Of a stretch of DNA of 5,335 nt, positions 1 through 4,683 are shown in pieces. Each line of letters begins with the position of its first letter. Positions within the stretch are counted from its first letter, which is position 1. The translations under genes and the position numbers were made by a program. Source of the DNA: Nanobdellota archaeon. GTDB lineage: Archaea > Nanobdellota > Nanobdellia > Pacearchaeales > GW2011-AR1. The DNA lies in assembly GCA_020056045.1 (NCBI GenBank), contig JAGVIM010000082.1, forward strand, positions 1 to 5,335, given 5' to 3'. Under the pieces are notes generated by a model. The model was not told the origin of the DNA. It saw only the letters and a list, made by a program, of their open reading frames with translations, and did not search any database.

Positions 1-619
1 AAATTTCTTTTTCAAAAATATCTTTTATTTCTCTAAGAATTATTTCCCTATCTTTACTACCATCAATAATAAATATTTTTTCATTAGGTAACAATAATTT
101 TGCTTTAAAATAATTTTGTCTTACATTTTCTAAAAAATCTAAATTAGCTTCAAATTTATGTTCTGATCTACCTTCTTCACTTTTCATTCTTTTTGAGCTT
201 TCAATAGCAGGTAAATCAATAACAAAAGTTATATCTGGAACAGGAAGTCCATCATGCCGATGAAGTAATTCATTCATATCAAGCCCCTGAGCAGCCTGAT
301 ATGTAACAGTGGACAGTTTATATCTGTCACTAACAACAAAATGCCCCATTGCAAGATTTGGAATAACAACTTCTTCAACTTGAACTTTTCTATCATTAAT
401 ATACATATCAGCTAATAAATTTGATTTTGAAAGTGGATCATTATCTTCCCTTAGAATTTTTCTTATATTAACATCTTTGTAAGGATTTCTTGTAAGAACT
501 ACATGATTATGTTTATCCTGATTAAATAAATATTCAACAAATTTCTTAATTTGAGTGCTCTTGCCACAGCCATCAATTCCCTCAAATGTCACAAATATCC
601 CTTTTTTTTCACCTTCCAT
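1..619 (-). CDS. tmk: dTMP kinase (thymidylate kinase), 3' end cut by window edge
   Basis: Phosphorylates dTMP to dTDP with ATP in the cytoplasm, the step after thymidylate synthase. Reading the minus strand from the ATG at 619 gives 206 open codons with no stop before the window edge. Thymidylate kinases are usually about 195-215 residues, so only a few residues are probably missing. The P-loop FEGIDGCGKST spans residues 12-22, the DRY motif is at 98-100 followed by a TYQAAQG segment (106-112), and the LID region RMKSEEGRSEHKFE spans 144-157. The P-loop has Gly rather than Arg before the AGK-like stretch, and the LID carries basic residues, which resembles bacterial-type (type II) kinases. 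The usual TREP motif reads TRNP (43-46). The start is supported by a TATA box 25 bp upstream and the P-loop close to the N-terminus. Identity is confident from the motifs; the exact C-terminus is not visible. Confidence 0.93.
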   Translation of the reverse strand, partial: MEGEKKGIFVTFEGIDGCGKSTQIKKFVEYLFNQDKHNHVVLTRNPYKDVNIRKILREDNDPLSKSNLLADMYINDRKVQVEEVVIPNLAMGHFVVSDRYKLSTVTYQAAQGLDMNELLHRHDGLPVPDITFVIDLPAIESSKRMKSEEGRSEHKFEANLDFLENVRQNYFKAKLLLPNEKIFIIDGSKDREIILREIKDIFEKEI

Positions 620-640
620 AAAATTAAAACTAATTAATAA

Positions 641-648
641 TTTATAAA
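641..648 (-). promoter_or_regulatory. TATA box of the dTMP kinase gene
   Basis: The palindromic octamer TTTATAAA is centred about 25.5 bp upstream of the A of the kinase ATG at 619. In archaea transcription starts about 25 bp downstream of the TATA centre, so the transcript should begin at or next to the ATG and be leaderless. No Shine-Dalgarno sequence is seen between the box and the start. The same spacing recurs at several other genes here. Confidence 0.65.
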
Positions 649-720
649 GAGAGTTACAAAAGGAAATATGTTTTGCAGAATATATTTACATTACAACCAG
701 TTCTTCTAGATATTTAATAA

Positions 721-756
721 GTCCAAATCCGAAACTGGGGGCGAGGGGATTTGGAC
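721..756 (-). repeat. 10-bp inverted repeat joining the tRNA T-arm and its 3' trailer
   Basis: GTCCAAATCC on the plus strand at 721-730 is a perfect reverse complement of 747-756, which lies in the T-arm of tRNA-Lys. In the minus-strand transcript the T-arm half can pair with the trailer half across a 16-nt spacer, and two further G-U pairs can extend the helix outward. This helix cannot form together with the mature T-arm, and it is followed by UUAUUAAAU. It may be a transcription-end hairpin or a competing pre-tRNA fold. The pairing is seen directly; its role is inference. Confidence 0.75.
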
Positions 757-810
757 CCCCGACACCCTGCTTAAAAGGCAGGTGCTCTAACCGGGCTGAG
801 CTACGCCCCC
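736..810 (-). tRNA. tRNA-Lys (anticodon UUU)
   Basis: On the minus strand the 75-nt gene folds into a full cloverleaf. The acceptor stem GGGGGCG pairs with CGCCCCC, with discriminator A73 and no encoded CCA. The D-arm GCTC/GAGC encloses a loop with the GG pair. The anticodon stem CCTGC/GCAGG encloses loop CTTTTAA, which gives anticodon TTT and therefore lysine. The T-arm GGGGG/CCCCT has one G-U pair and the 7-nt loop TCCAAAT. No intron is present. The loop has C where tRNAs nearly always have U at position 55 (normally pseudouridine), which is unusual. The lack of CCA means a CCA-adding enzyme is needed, as is common in archaea. It lies between the thymidylate synthase and dTMP kinase genes and has its own TATA-like element upstream. 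Confidence 0.95.
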
Positions 811-811
811 A

Positions 812-851
812 TAATCATTGATTATTTGCCAGCCAATATAATCAATGATTA
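812..851. repeat. 14-bp perfect inverted repeat over the tRNA-Lys promoter
   Basis: The arms at 812-825 and 838-851 are perfect reverse complements (core TAATCATTGATTA and TAATCAATGATTA), separated by 12 bp. A third partial copy, AATCAAT, follows at 853-859. One arm overlaps the likely TATA element of the tRNA gene. The other ends 1 bp before the tRNA 5' end, over the expected start of transcription. This layout suits a dimeric DNA-binding protein. A hairpin at the 3' end of the upstream thymidylate synthase transcript is the alternative. Confidence 0.7.
835..842 (-). promoter_or_regulatory. Probable TATA box of tRNA-Lys
   Basis: ATTATATT on the minus strand is centred about 28 bp upstream of the tRNA 5' end, which predicts a leader of about 2-3 nt. 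It lies partly inside the left arm of the inverted repeat at 812-851. The position fits an archaeal tRNA promoter; the sequence is a moderate match only. Confidence 0.45.
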
Positions 852-874
852 AAATCAATAGAATAATTTGGTTT

Positions 875-879
875 AAAAA
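875..879 (-). terminator. Possible T-tract terminator after the thymidylate synthase gene
   Basis: A run of five T on the minus strand lies 22 bp beyond the synthase stop codon. Archaeal RNA polymerase can terminate at short T-tracts without a hairpin. In a genome this AT-rich the run could be chance. Confidence 0.25.
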
Positions 880-901
880 GTTTGCTTATTACTAAAATTA
901 T

Positions 902-2392
902 TTATTTTTTAGAAATAGGTTTATCCTGAACATAAGTAATACCTAAATTTCTTGCAACCTCTGCTTTTCCAAGTTCAGTACCAATGTCTAATGCATGATT
1001 AATCTGAGAAATCATTTGTCTTGCAGAAATTTCTCTATAAGCATCTCTTGCATCTAAAGCATAAAACTCTCCAATTCTTTTTCCTTCAGGACTAAGATGA
1101 GTTACTTTTATTTTTCCATCTTCAACTTCTAATAAAACATTACCTCTTGAATCAGGTTGTTTATATTTTCTAATATAAGGTCTATGTTTTTCTAAAAGTT
1201 CTTTTGCAGCATTCCAATCTCTTTCATATATGTGAGCACTATCTGAAACAATTATTAAATCTCCTAATGGAGCTGAAACAGCATCAGCAATTTCTCCCTG
1301 AACTCTTCTTAAAGCAAGTGCGTTTTCAGGCCAAGCTTTATACATATCATTACTTCTAATGTAAACTGTAAAATGAAGTTTATCTTGAATCAATGCCTGT
1401 ACTAAATCAACACACGGGCTATTTGGATTATTATAATCAGTTTCAACATTCCATGTTATTCCAACTGCCCTTCTGGAAAATTTTGCACCTTTTAATTCAT
1501 TTATCATTGATGCAATTTGATCAATCCCATTATGATTTCTTAATCTTGAACCATAAGTATATTTAACTCCTTCAGGAGCTTCTTTACTCATTAATTGTGG
1601 AAGATATTCTTGTAAATGTTCAGAACTAAATAAGAAAAAATTAGGATCAGGCATTTGAAAATTGTTTGGATCCTCATCTGTAACAATACTTGTCAATACA
1701 GTAATTTCCTGTTGTTTTTCTCCATATTGGCTTTGTTTAATAAATCCAAATCTAGTAATTGTATCTAAAATTTTAAGCCAAGTATCTGCAACATATTTTC
1801 CCCTAACAACAAAACCTGTTCCTTCTGATGGAAATGATTCTGGTTCAACAGGTAAAGATCTTGCATAAGTTTCAGGATCTCCCCATGGTTTTCCATGAAA
1901 TCTTGTTTTAAAACAAGCAGATCTTAGATAATCATCTAACGATCTATGATCAATTTTATTTTTTTTATCATGAATTGTCACATTTTCTCTAAATCTCTCT
2001 ATTGCCTCAACAGGAATTTCAGCATCAATTTCAAAATTTGGAAATCCTTTTATTTTATGTGGTCTATTTGTATTGTTGAATCTTGCTCCAAGACATTCAT
2101 TATCCCATAAAAGACCTTGCTCTTTTAGTGCAACCATAGCCTCCCCTGTATGTGAAAGATCTGTTCCATATAAAACTAAATGCTCTATTCTCTTATTTGC
2201 AAGAATATTTCTAATCAATAAACTAATTCCTTCTGCAGAATAACACTGGCCAGCAACATTATAATTTTGATTTCCAACAAATTGTAAAACTTTTTCTTTA
2301 GGAGTCCAAAGTGTACATAACCCAACACTACTATTTGGATCACCAATTGCTAACATATCTCTTTCATAAACTGGCCACCCTTTTTCGCTCAT
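902..2392 (-). CDS. thyA: Archaeal thymidylate synthase with N-terminal MtrA-like and C-terminal DUF4346 domains
   Basis: Makes dTMP from dUMP with a methylene-pterin cofactor. The 496 residues form three parts. Residues 1-141 resemble the MtrA subunit of tetrahydromethanopterin S-methyltransferase: GWPV near the start, GDPNSSVGL, AGQC at 47-50, LYGTDLSHTG with His81, ALKEQG, and PVEAIERF at 127-134. Residues about 195-405 are the synthase core: YTYGSRL (278-284), SRRAVGITW (306-314), PCVDL with the probable nucleophile Cys327, RSNDMYKAWPENA (346-358) and SDSAHIYERD (383-392). Residues about 415-491 match DUF4346, ending HALDIGTELGKAEVAR and then YVQD. Ordinary ThyA is about 264 residues, so both ends are added domains. 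The start has a TATA box 25 bp upstream. The 62-bp gap from the thioredoxin-like gene upstream holds this promoter. Synthase identity is firm; cofactor type (folate or methanopterin) and corrinoid binding are unknown. Confidence 0.93.
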   Translation of the reverse strand: MSEKGWPVYERDMLAIGDPNSSVGLCTLWTPKEKVLQFVGNQNYNVAGQCYSAEGISLLIRNILANKRIEHLVLYGTDLSHTGEAMVALKEQGLLWDNECLGARFNNTNRPHKIKGFPNFEIDAEIPVEAIERFRENVTIHDKKNKIDHRSLDDYLRSACFKTRFHGKPWGDPETYARSLPVEPESFPSEGTGFVVRGKYVADTWLKILDTITRFGFIKQSQYGEKQQEITVLTSIVTDEDPNNFQMPDPNFFLFSSEHLQEYLPQLMSKEAPEGVKYTYGSRLRNHNGIDQIASMINELKGAKFSRRAVGITWNVETDYNNPNSPCVDLVQALIQDKLHFTVYIRSNDMYKAWPENALALRRVQGEIADAVSAPLGDLIIVSDSAHIYERDWNAAKELLEKHRPYIRKYKQPDSRGNVLLEVEDGKIKVTHLSPEGKRIGEFYALDARDAYREISARQMISQINHALDIGTELGKAEVARNLGITYVQDKPISKK

Positions 2393-2413
2393 GCTAAAAC
2401 AAACCCTAACTTA

Positions 2414-2421
2414 TTTATAAA
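2414..2421 (-). promoter_or_regulatory. TATA box of the thymidylate synthase gene
   Basis: TTTATAAA is centred 25.5 bp upstream of the ATG at 2392, exactly the spacing seen before the dTMP kinase gene. This predicts a leaderless transcript, so the synthase is probably transcribed independently of the thioredoxin-like gene 62 bp upstream. Confidence 0.65.
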
Positions 2422-2454
2422 CTAGAATATTAACCAAAATATATTTTAGACTGT

Positions 2455-2787
2455 TTAATTTAAACAACCCTTAATTTTCATTTCAATATTTTCAGGAGAA
2501 TGAGAGCCGATTATTCTATGAATTTCCTGTCCATTTTTAAAAACAACAAGGCAAGGCATTGTAGATATACTATGTTTTTCAACCAAATCAACATTGTCCT
2601 CAATATTTATCTTAATGAATATTATCTCTTTCATTTGTTCTGCCAAATCTTCAAGAACAGGTGAAATCATTAAACAAGACATATGCCATTCAGCATAAAA
2701 ATTAGCAACAACTAAATTATTATTTTTTATAATTTTATTAAATTCTTCTGATGTAACTTCGATTTCTGAATAATTTCCATTAACCAT
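2455..2787 (-). CDS. Thioredoxin-fold protein with a degenerate active site (WHMSC)
   Basis: A 110-residue protein with thioredoxin-family length and layout: strand LVVANFYAEW (25-34), active-site helix, ISPVLEDLAEQ, strand IIFIKINIE, cis-proline loop STMP (75-78), strand LVVF and KNGQEI. The usual WCxxC reads W34-H-M-S-C38, so the first, nucleophilic cysteine is His35 and only the second cysteine remains. The buried Asp of E. coli thioredoxin (Asp26) aligns with Asn29. A cysteine directly follows the cis-proline (Cys79) and another lies near the C-terminus (Cys108). The codon for residue 35 is CAT, two changes from a Cys codon. Normal disulfide reductase activity is therefore doubtful; a monothiol, chaperone-like or partner-binding role is possible. 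It is divergent from dCMP deaminase and upstream of thymidylate synthase. No signal peptide is seen. Confidence 0.88.
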   Translation of the reverse strand: MVNGNYSEIEVTSEEFNKIIKNNNLVVANFYAEWHMSCLMISPVLEDLAEQMKEIIFIKINIEDNVDLVEKHSISTMPCLVVFKNGQEIHRIIGSHSPENIEMKIKGCLN

Positions 2788-2794
2788 TTTCTAT

Positions 2795-2801
2795 TATCAC
2801 T
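2795..2801 (-). promoter_or_regulatory. Possible Shine-Dalgarno site of the thioredoxin-like gene
   Basis: The minus strand reads GAGTGAT about 7-8 nt before the ATG at 2787. This partly matches GAGGTGAT, the complement of the conserved 16S rRNA 3' end. It would make this gene one of the few here with a leader and ribosome binding site, in keeping with the absence of a TATA box at the leaderless distance. Confidence 0.4.
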
Positions 2802-2859
2802 CTCTATTTTCTCTGAGTTTAATATAGCTATTATCATTAAAAAATCTAAAATTAGAGCA

Positions 2860-2867
2860 TTAATAAA
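2860..2867 (-). promoter_or_regulatory. Candidate TATA box of the thioredoxin-like gene
   Basis: TTTATTAA on the minus strand, preceded by purine-rich AAAGG that could be a BRE element, predicts a start near 2838 and a leader of about 50 nt that includes the GAGTGAT site. A weaker alternative, CTATATTA near 2819-2826, would give a 10-nt leader. Confidence 0.4.
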
Positions 2868-2916
2868 CCTTTCCAATAATAGATGGCAGATTATCTATAT
2901 TACATTATAATAATTG

Positions 2917-2924
2917 TTATTAAA
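2917..2924 (+). promoter_or_regulatory. TATA box of the dCMP deaminase gene
   Basis: TTATTAAA is centred about 24.5 bp upstream of the ATG at 2945, which predicts a leaderless transcript. With the opposite-strand element near 2863 it makes the 157-bp gap at 2788-2944 a divergent promoter region. Confidence 0.5.
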
Positions 2925-2944
2925 GCTTTTAATTACAAAAAATA

Positions 2945-3472
2945 ATGGTAGAAGGTAAACAAGACCTTGGAAGGCCAAGTTGGGACGAAGCTTTTATGTT
3001 TTCTGCCTTTTCTGCAGCAACAAGATCTAGTTGTTTACATATAAAAACAGGGGCAGTTATTGTTAAAGATAAAAGAATAATTTCTTCTGGATATAATGGG
3101 GCACCTCCTGGAATAAGAAATTGTCTTGAACTAGGTTGTAGAAAAGAAAGAGAAGGGATAGCTTTTTCAGATAAAGGAAAAGGGGTATGCAGAGGAATTC
3201 ATGCTGAAATAAATGCAATAAGTCAAATATCAAGAGATAATCTAAAAGGAACTACTATCTACACAGTTTACTTTCCATGCTCTTCCTGTGCAAAGGCAAT
3301 TGTTGGAAACGGAATTACAGAAGTGGTTTATTCAAAGTTCTATAAAGAACCAGATTCATTAACAATGGAATTATTTACAGAAGCAGGAATCAAGATAAGA
3401 CTTTTAAAAATAAATATTAAAGATCAATGTAATAGGATTATTGATGTTTATAATCATAAAATAACAGAATAG
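2945..3472 (+). CDS. dCMP deaminase
   Basis: A zinc enzyme that converts dCMP to dUMP, feeding thymidylate synthase. In the 175 residues the zinc and catalytic motif HAE is at 86-88 (His86 ligand, Glu88 proton shuttle) and PCSSC at 111-115 supplies ligands Cys112 and Cys115. GYNGAPPG at 49-56 is the typical dCMP deaminase nucleotide-binding segment. Cys60, Cys65 and Cys82 sit where many family members carry extra cysteines before HAE, some of which bind a structural zinc. Length fits the family. The start is supported by a TATA box at the leaderless distance and by the N-terminal pattern RPSWDEAFM. Family members are often activated by dCTP and inhibited by dTTP; whether this one is cannot be read from the sequence. 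It ends 40 bp from the convergent dUTPase gene. ComEB-like or riboflavin-type deaminases are less likely given the complete dCMP motif set. Confidence 0.92.
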   Translation: MVEGKQDLGRPSWDEAFMFSAFSAATRSSCLHIKTGAVIVKDKRIISSGYNGAPPGIRNCLELGCRKEREGIAFSDKGKGVCRGIHAEINAISQISRDNLKGTTIYTVYFPCSSCAKAIVGNGITEVVYSKFYKEPDSLTMELFTEAGIKIRLLKINIKDQCNRIIDVYNHKITE

Positions 3473-3473
3473 A

Positions 3474-3483
3474 TTTATTTTTC
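3474..3483 (+). terminator. Possible T-rich terminator after dCMP deaminase
   Basis: TTTATTTTTC begins 2 bp after the deaminase stop, in the 40-bp gap between two convergent genes. Archaeal termination at T-rich stretches makes this plausible. No hairpin is needed or seen. Confidence 0.35.
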
Positions 3484-3512
3484 AAAGCTTAATCAAATAA
3501 ACCATAACTCGT

Positions 3513-3968
3513 CTATTTCCCAGTACTTCCAAATCCACCTGTTCCTCTACTTGTATCAGAAAGTTCACTAGCTTCTTCAAATTCAGGAGTATAATAATCT
3601 TGAATTACTCCCTGTGCAATTCTATCTCCTTTTACAATTTTATAAACCGCTTTTGAGTGATTGCATAAAATAACTTTTAATTCTCCTCTGTAATCAGAGT
3701 CAATAACTCCTGCAAATCTATGTATTCCTTTAAATCCCATTCCACTTCTGTCCCAGATAAAAAGAACCTTTCCAACAGGAACTTCCATTGCAATTCCAGT
3801 TGTAACTGCATGAGTTTCTCCTATTTGTAATTCATAATCTTCAGAAGAATAAATATCAAAACCAGCAGCATGCTCTGTACTTACAACCGGAATCTTTGCA
3901 TCTGCATTTAATTTCTTTACTTTAACAGGAATATTTTGTATCATGTTTAAATTTTTTATATAACTCAT
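3513..3968 (-). CDS. dut: dUTP diphosphatase (dUTPase), trimeric type
   Basis: Hydrolyses dUTP to dUMP and pyrophosphate, which keeps uracil out of DNA and supplies thymidylate synthase. All five motifs of the trimeric family are present in the 151 residues: HAAGFDIY (33-40), DRSGMGFKG (73-81), GVIDSDYRGELKV (87-99) with the catalytic-loop Asp90, GDRIAQGVI (114-122) and the glycine-rich C-terminal RGTGGFGSTG (141-150). Motif 2 has Asp rather than the common Pro before RSG, a variant I believe occurs in related enzymes. The motif 5 tail normally closes over a neighbouring subunit, so the protein is probably a homotrimer. An in-frame TAA directly precedes the ATG at 3968. Met9 (at 3944) is an alternative start that gives the more usual N-terminus MIQNIPVKVKKL. 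A bifunctional dCTP deaminase/dUTPase is unlikely because the sequence follows plain dUTPase. Confidence 0.93.
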   Translation of the reverse strand: MSYIKNLNMIQNIPVKVKKLNADAKIPVVSTEHAAGFDIYSSEDYELQIGETHAVTTGIAMEVPVGKVLFIWDRSGMGFKGIHRFAGVIDSDYRGELKVILCNHSKAVYKIVKGDRIAQGVIQDYYTPEFEEASELSDTSRGTGGFGSTGK

Positions 3969-3997
3969 TTATGAAATTTTAACATCCTAAAAATTTA

Positions 3998-4005
3998 GTA
4001 TAAAT
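3998..4005 (-). promoter_or_regulatory. Candidate TATA box of the dUTPase gene
   Basis: ATTTATAC on the minus strand around 3998-4005 predicts transcription from about 3976, which would leave a leader of about 8 nt before the ATG at 3968 or about 32 nt before Met9 at 3944. It is the one gene here where the TATA position does not predict a start right at the ATG. Confidence 0.45.
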
Positions 4006-4045
4006 TTTTTTGACCTTTTTATAAAACTAAAATAATAAGTTTGTT

Positions 4046-4075
4046 TATAAATATTTAGGTTATAAAATATTTATA
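4046..4075. repeat. 11-bp AT-only inverted repeat
   Basis: TATAAATATTT at 4046-4056 and AAATATTTATA at 4065-4075 are perfect reverse complements around an 8-bp spacer. It lies in the divergent intergenic region. It might bind a dimeric regulator, but with only A and T in the arms it could be chance. Confidence 0.5.
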
Positions 4076-4177
4076 CCCAGATATTATTTTATTTTTTACT
4101 AATCATTTTAGCAAATATATTATTGATTCATTTTTATTTATTGCATTACTAATATATGATATAGTAGATAGGAAACA

Positions 4178-4185
4178 TTTTTTAA
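4178..4185 (+). promoter_or_regulatory. Candidate TATA box of the DUF1653 gene
   Basis: TTTTTTAA differs at one base from TTTATTAA and is centred 25.5 bp before the ATG at 4207, the spacing shared by other genes here. The match is weak. ATATATGATATAG near 4151-4163 is an alternative that would give a leader of about 25 nt. Confidence 0.35.
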
Positions 4186-4206
4186 CTTTAAAGAACAATC
4201 TAATAA

Positions 4207-4440
4207 ATGGAAGAAGTTAAATTAGGAATATACAAGCATTCAAAATCAGGAAAACTCTACAAAGTTATTGGTTTAGCAAGAAATTCTGAAGATCATACTC
4301 AAGAATTTGTTGTTTATCAAGCATTATATGAAAGTCCTGAGTTTGGAAGCAATCAATTATGGATTCGTCCAAAACAAATGTTTCTCGAAACAGTAATTAT
4401 TAGTGGCAAAGAAGTAAAAAGATTTGAATTTTTGGAATAA
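4207..4440 (+). CDS. DUF1653 family protein
   Basis: A 77-residue single-domain protein matching DUF1653, a small family of unknown function found mostly in bacteria. The family pattern is visible: GIYKHSKSGKLYKVIGLARNS near the N-terminus, then TQEFVVYQALYES at 31-43, LWIRPKQMF at 51-59 and the C-terminal RFEF at 72-75. The alternating hydrophobic pattern suggests a small beta-barrel. It has no membrane segment, signal peptide or cysteine. It stands 36 bp upstream of a small unknown gene on the same strand that seems to have its own promoter. No link to nucleotide metabolism can be read from the sequence, though it sits between dUTPase and a nucleotidase-type gene. Family assignment is fairly sure; function is not known. 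Confidence 0.85.
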   Translation: MEEVKLGIYKHSKSGKLYKVIGLARNSEDHTQEFVVYQALYESPEFGSNQLWIRPKQMFLETVIISGKEVKRFEFLE

Positions 4441-4449
4441 CCATAATTA

Positions 4450-4457
4450 TTTATATT
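4450..4457 (+). promoter_or_regulatory. TATA box of the 68-residue protein gene
   Basis: TTTATATT is centred about 23.5 bp upstream of the ATG at 4477 and so predicts a leaderless transcript. The box overlaps an in-frame TTG at 4456 that could be mistaken for the start codon. Confidence 0.5.
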
Positions 4458-4476
4458 GTGTATTCTTTTTATTTAT

Positions 4477-4683
4477 ATGGAAAAACAAATACACTTAAGA
4501 GAGTTGGAATTTGTAGAATCTTTCGCAAAAAGATTAAAAAATGATAATAGTTTATTTCAATTACAAAAACAATTAATTGAATCTCATCTTCATTCATTAG
4601 ATAATTACTTCAAAAACAAGTTTGGAGATAAAAATTTTAAGGAAAATGCAAGAGAATATTTAAAGAAAATTGGATTAATTTAA
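4477..4683 (+). CDS. Small helical protein of unknown function (68 residues)
   Basis: I do not recognise this protein. From the ATG at 4477 it has 68 residues rich in Lys, Glu, Leu, Phe and Asn. The pattern suggests three helices: roughly 5-23 (IHLRELEFVESFAKRLKN), 26-47 and 53-66. It has no cysteine, signal peptide or membrane segment. The heptad-like spacing of Leu and Phe fits a small helical bundle or an adaptor. A longer reading from TTG at 4456 adds seven residues, but that codon lies inside the probable TATA box, so the ATG is preferred. It follows the DUF1653 gene by 36 bp on the same strand and ends in a TTAA shared with the stop of the convergent HD gene. Its regular composition, unbroken frame and own promoter argue that it is a real gene. 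Confidence 0.6.
   Translation: MEKQIHLRELEFVESFAKRLKNDNSLFQLQKQLIESHLHSLDNYFKNKFGDKNFKENAREYLKKIGLI

Larger units (their letters stand above)
3969..4206. other. AT-rich intergenic region between divergent dUTPase and DUF1653 genes
   Basis: This is the longest gene-free stretch, 238 bp between two divergent genes. It holds the dUTPase TATA box, several further TATA-like runs (4018-4026, 4044-4051, 4060-4067), an 11-bp inverted repeat at 4046-4075 and the candidate promoter of the DUF1653 gene. No open reading frame of useful length and no recognisable RNA gene is seen. The number of TATA-like elements exceeds what two genes need, but base composition alone could produce them. Confidence 0.6.

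Noticed and set aside
721..810. Integrative element att site at the tRNA-Lys 3' end
   Set aside because: The repeated segment is inverted rather than direct, there is no integrase gene, and the neighbours are housekeeping genes.
1662..1868. 68-codon open frame on the plus strand inside the thymidylate synthase gene
   Set aside because: It is antisense to a clearly coding, motif-rich region, has no promoter or family resemblance, and is explained by the opposite-strand codons.
2390..2787. Operon of the thioredoxin-like gene and thymidylate synthase
   Set aside because: The 62-bp gap contains a strong TATA box at exact leaderless distance from the synthase ATG, so separate transcription is more likely, although readthrough cannot be excluded.
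3969..4206. Replication origin in the AT-rich gap
   Set aside because: No ORB-like G-rich motifs, no repeated binding sites and no cdc6/orc1 gene nearby; AT-richness alone is the genome norm here.
4456..4476. Seven-residue N-terminal extension of the small protein from a TTG codon
   Set aside because: The TTG lies inside the probable TATA box and the extension is hydrophobic without resembling a signal peptide; the ATG at 4477 fits leaderless spacing.
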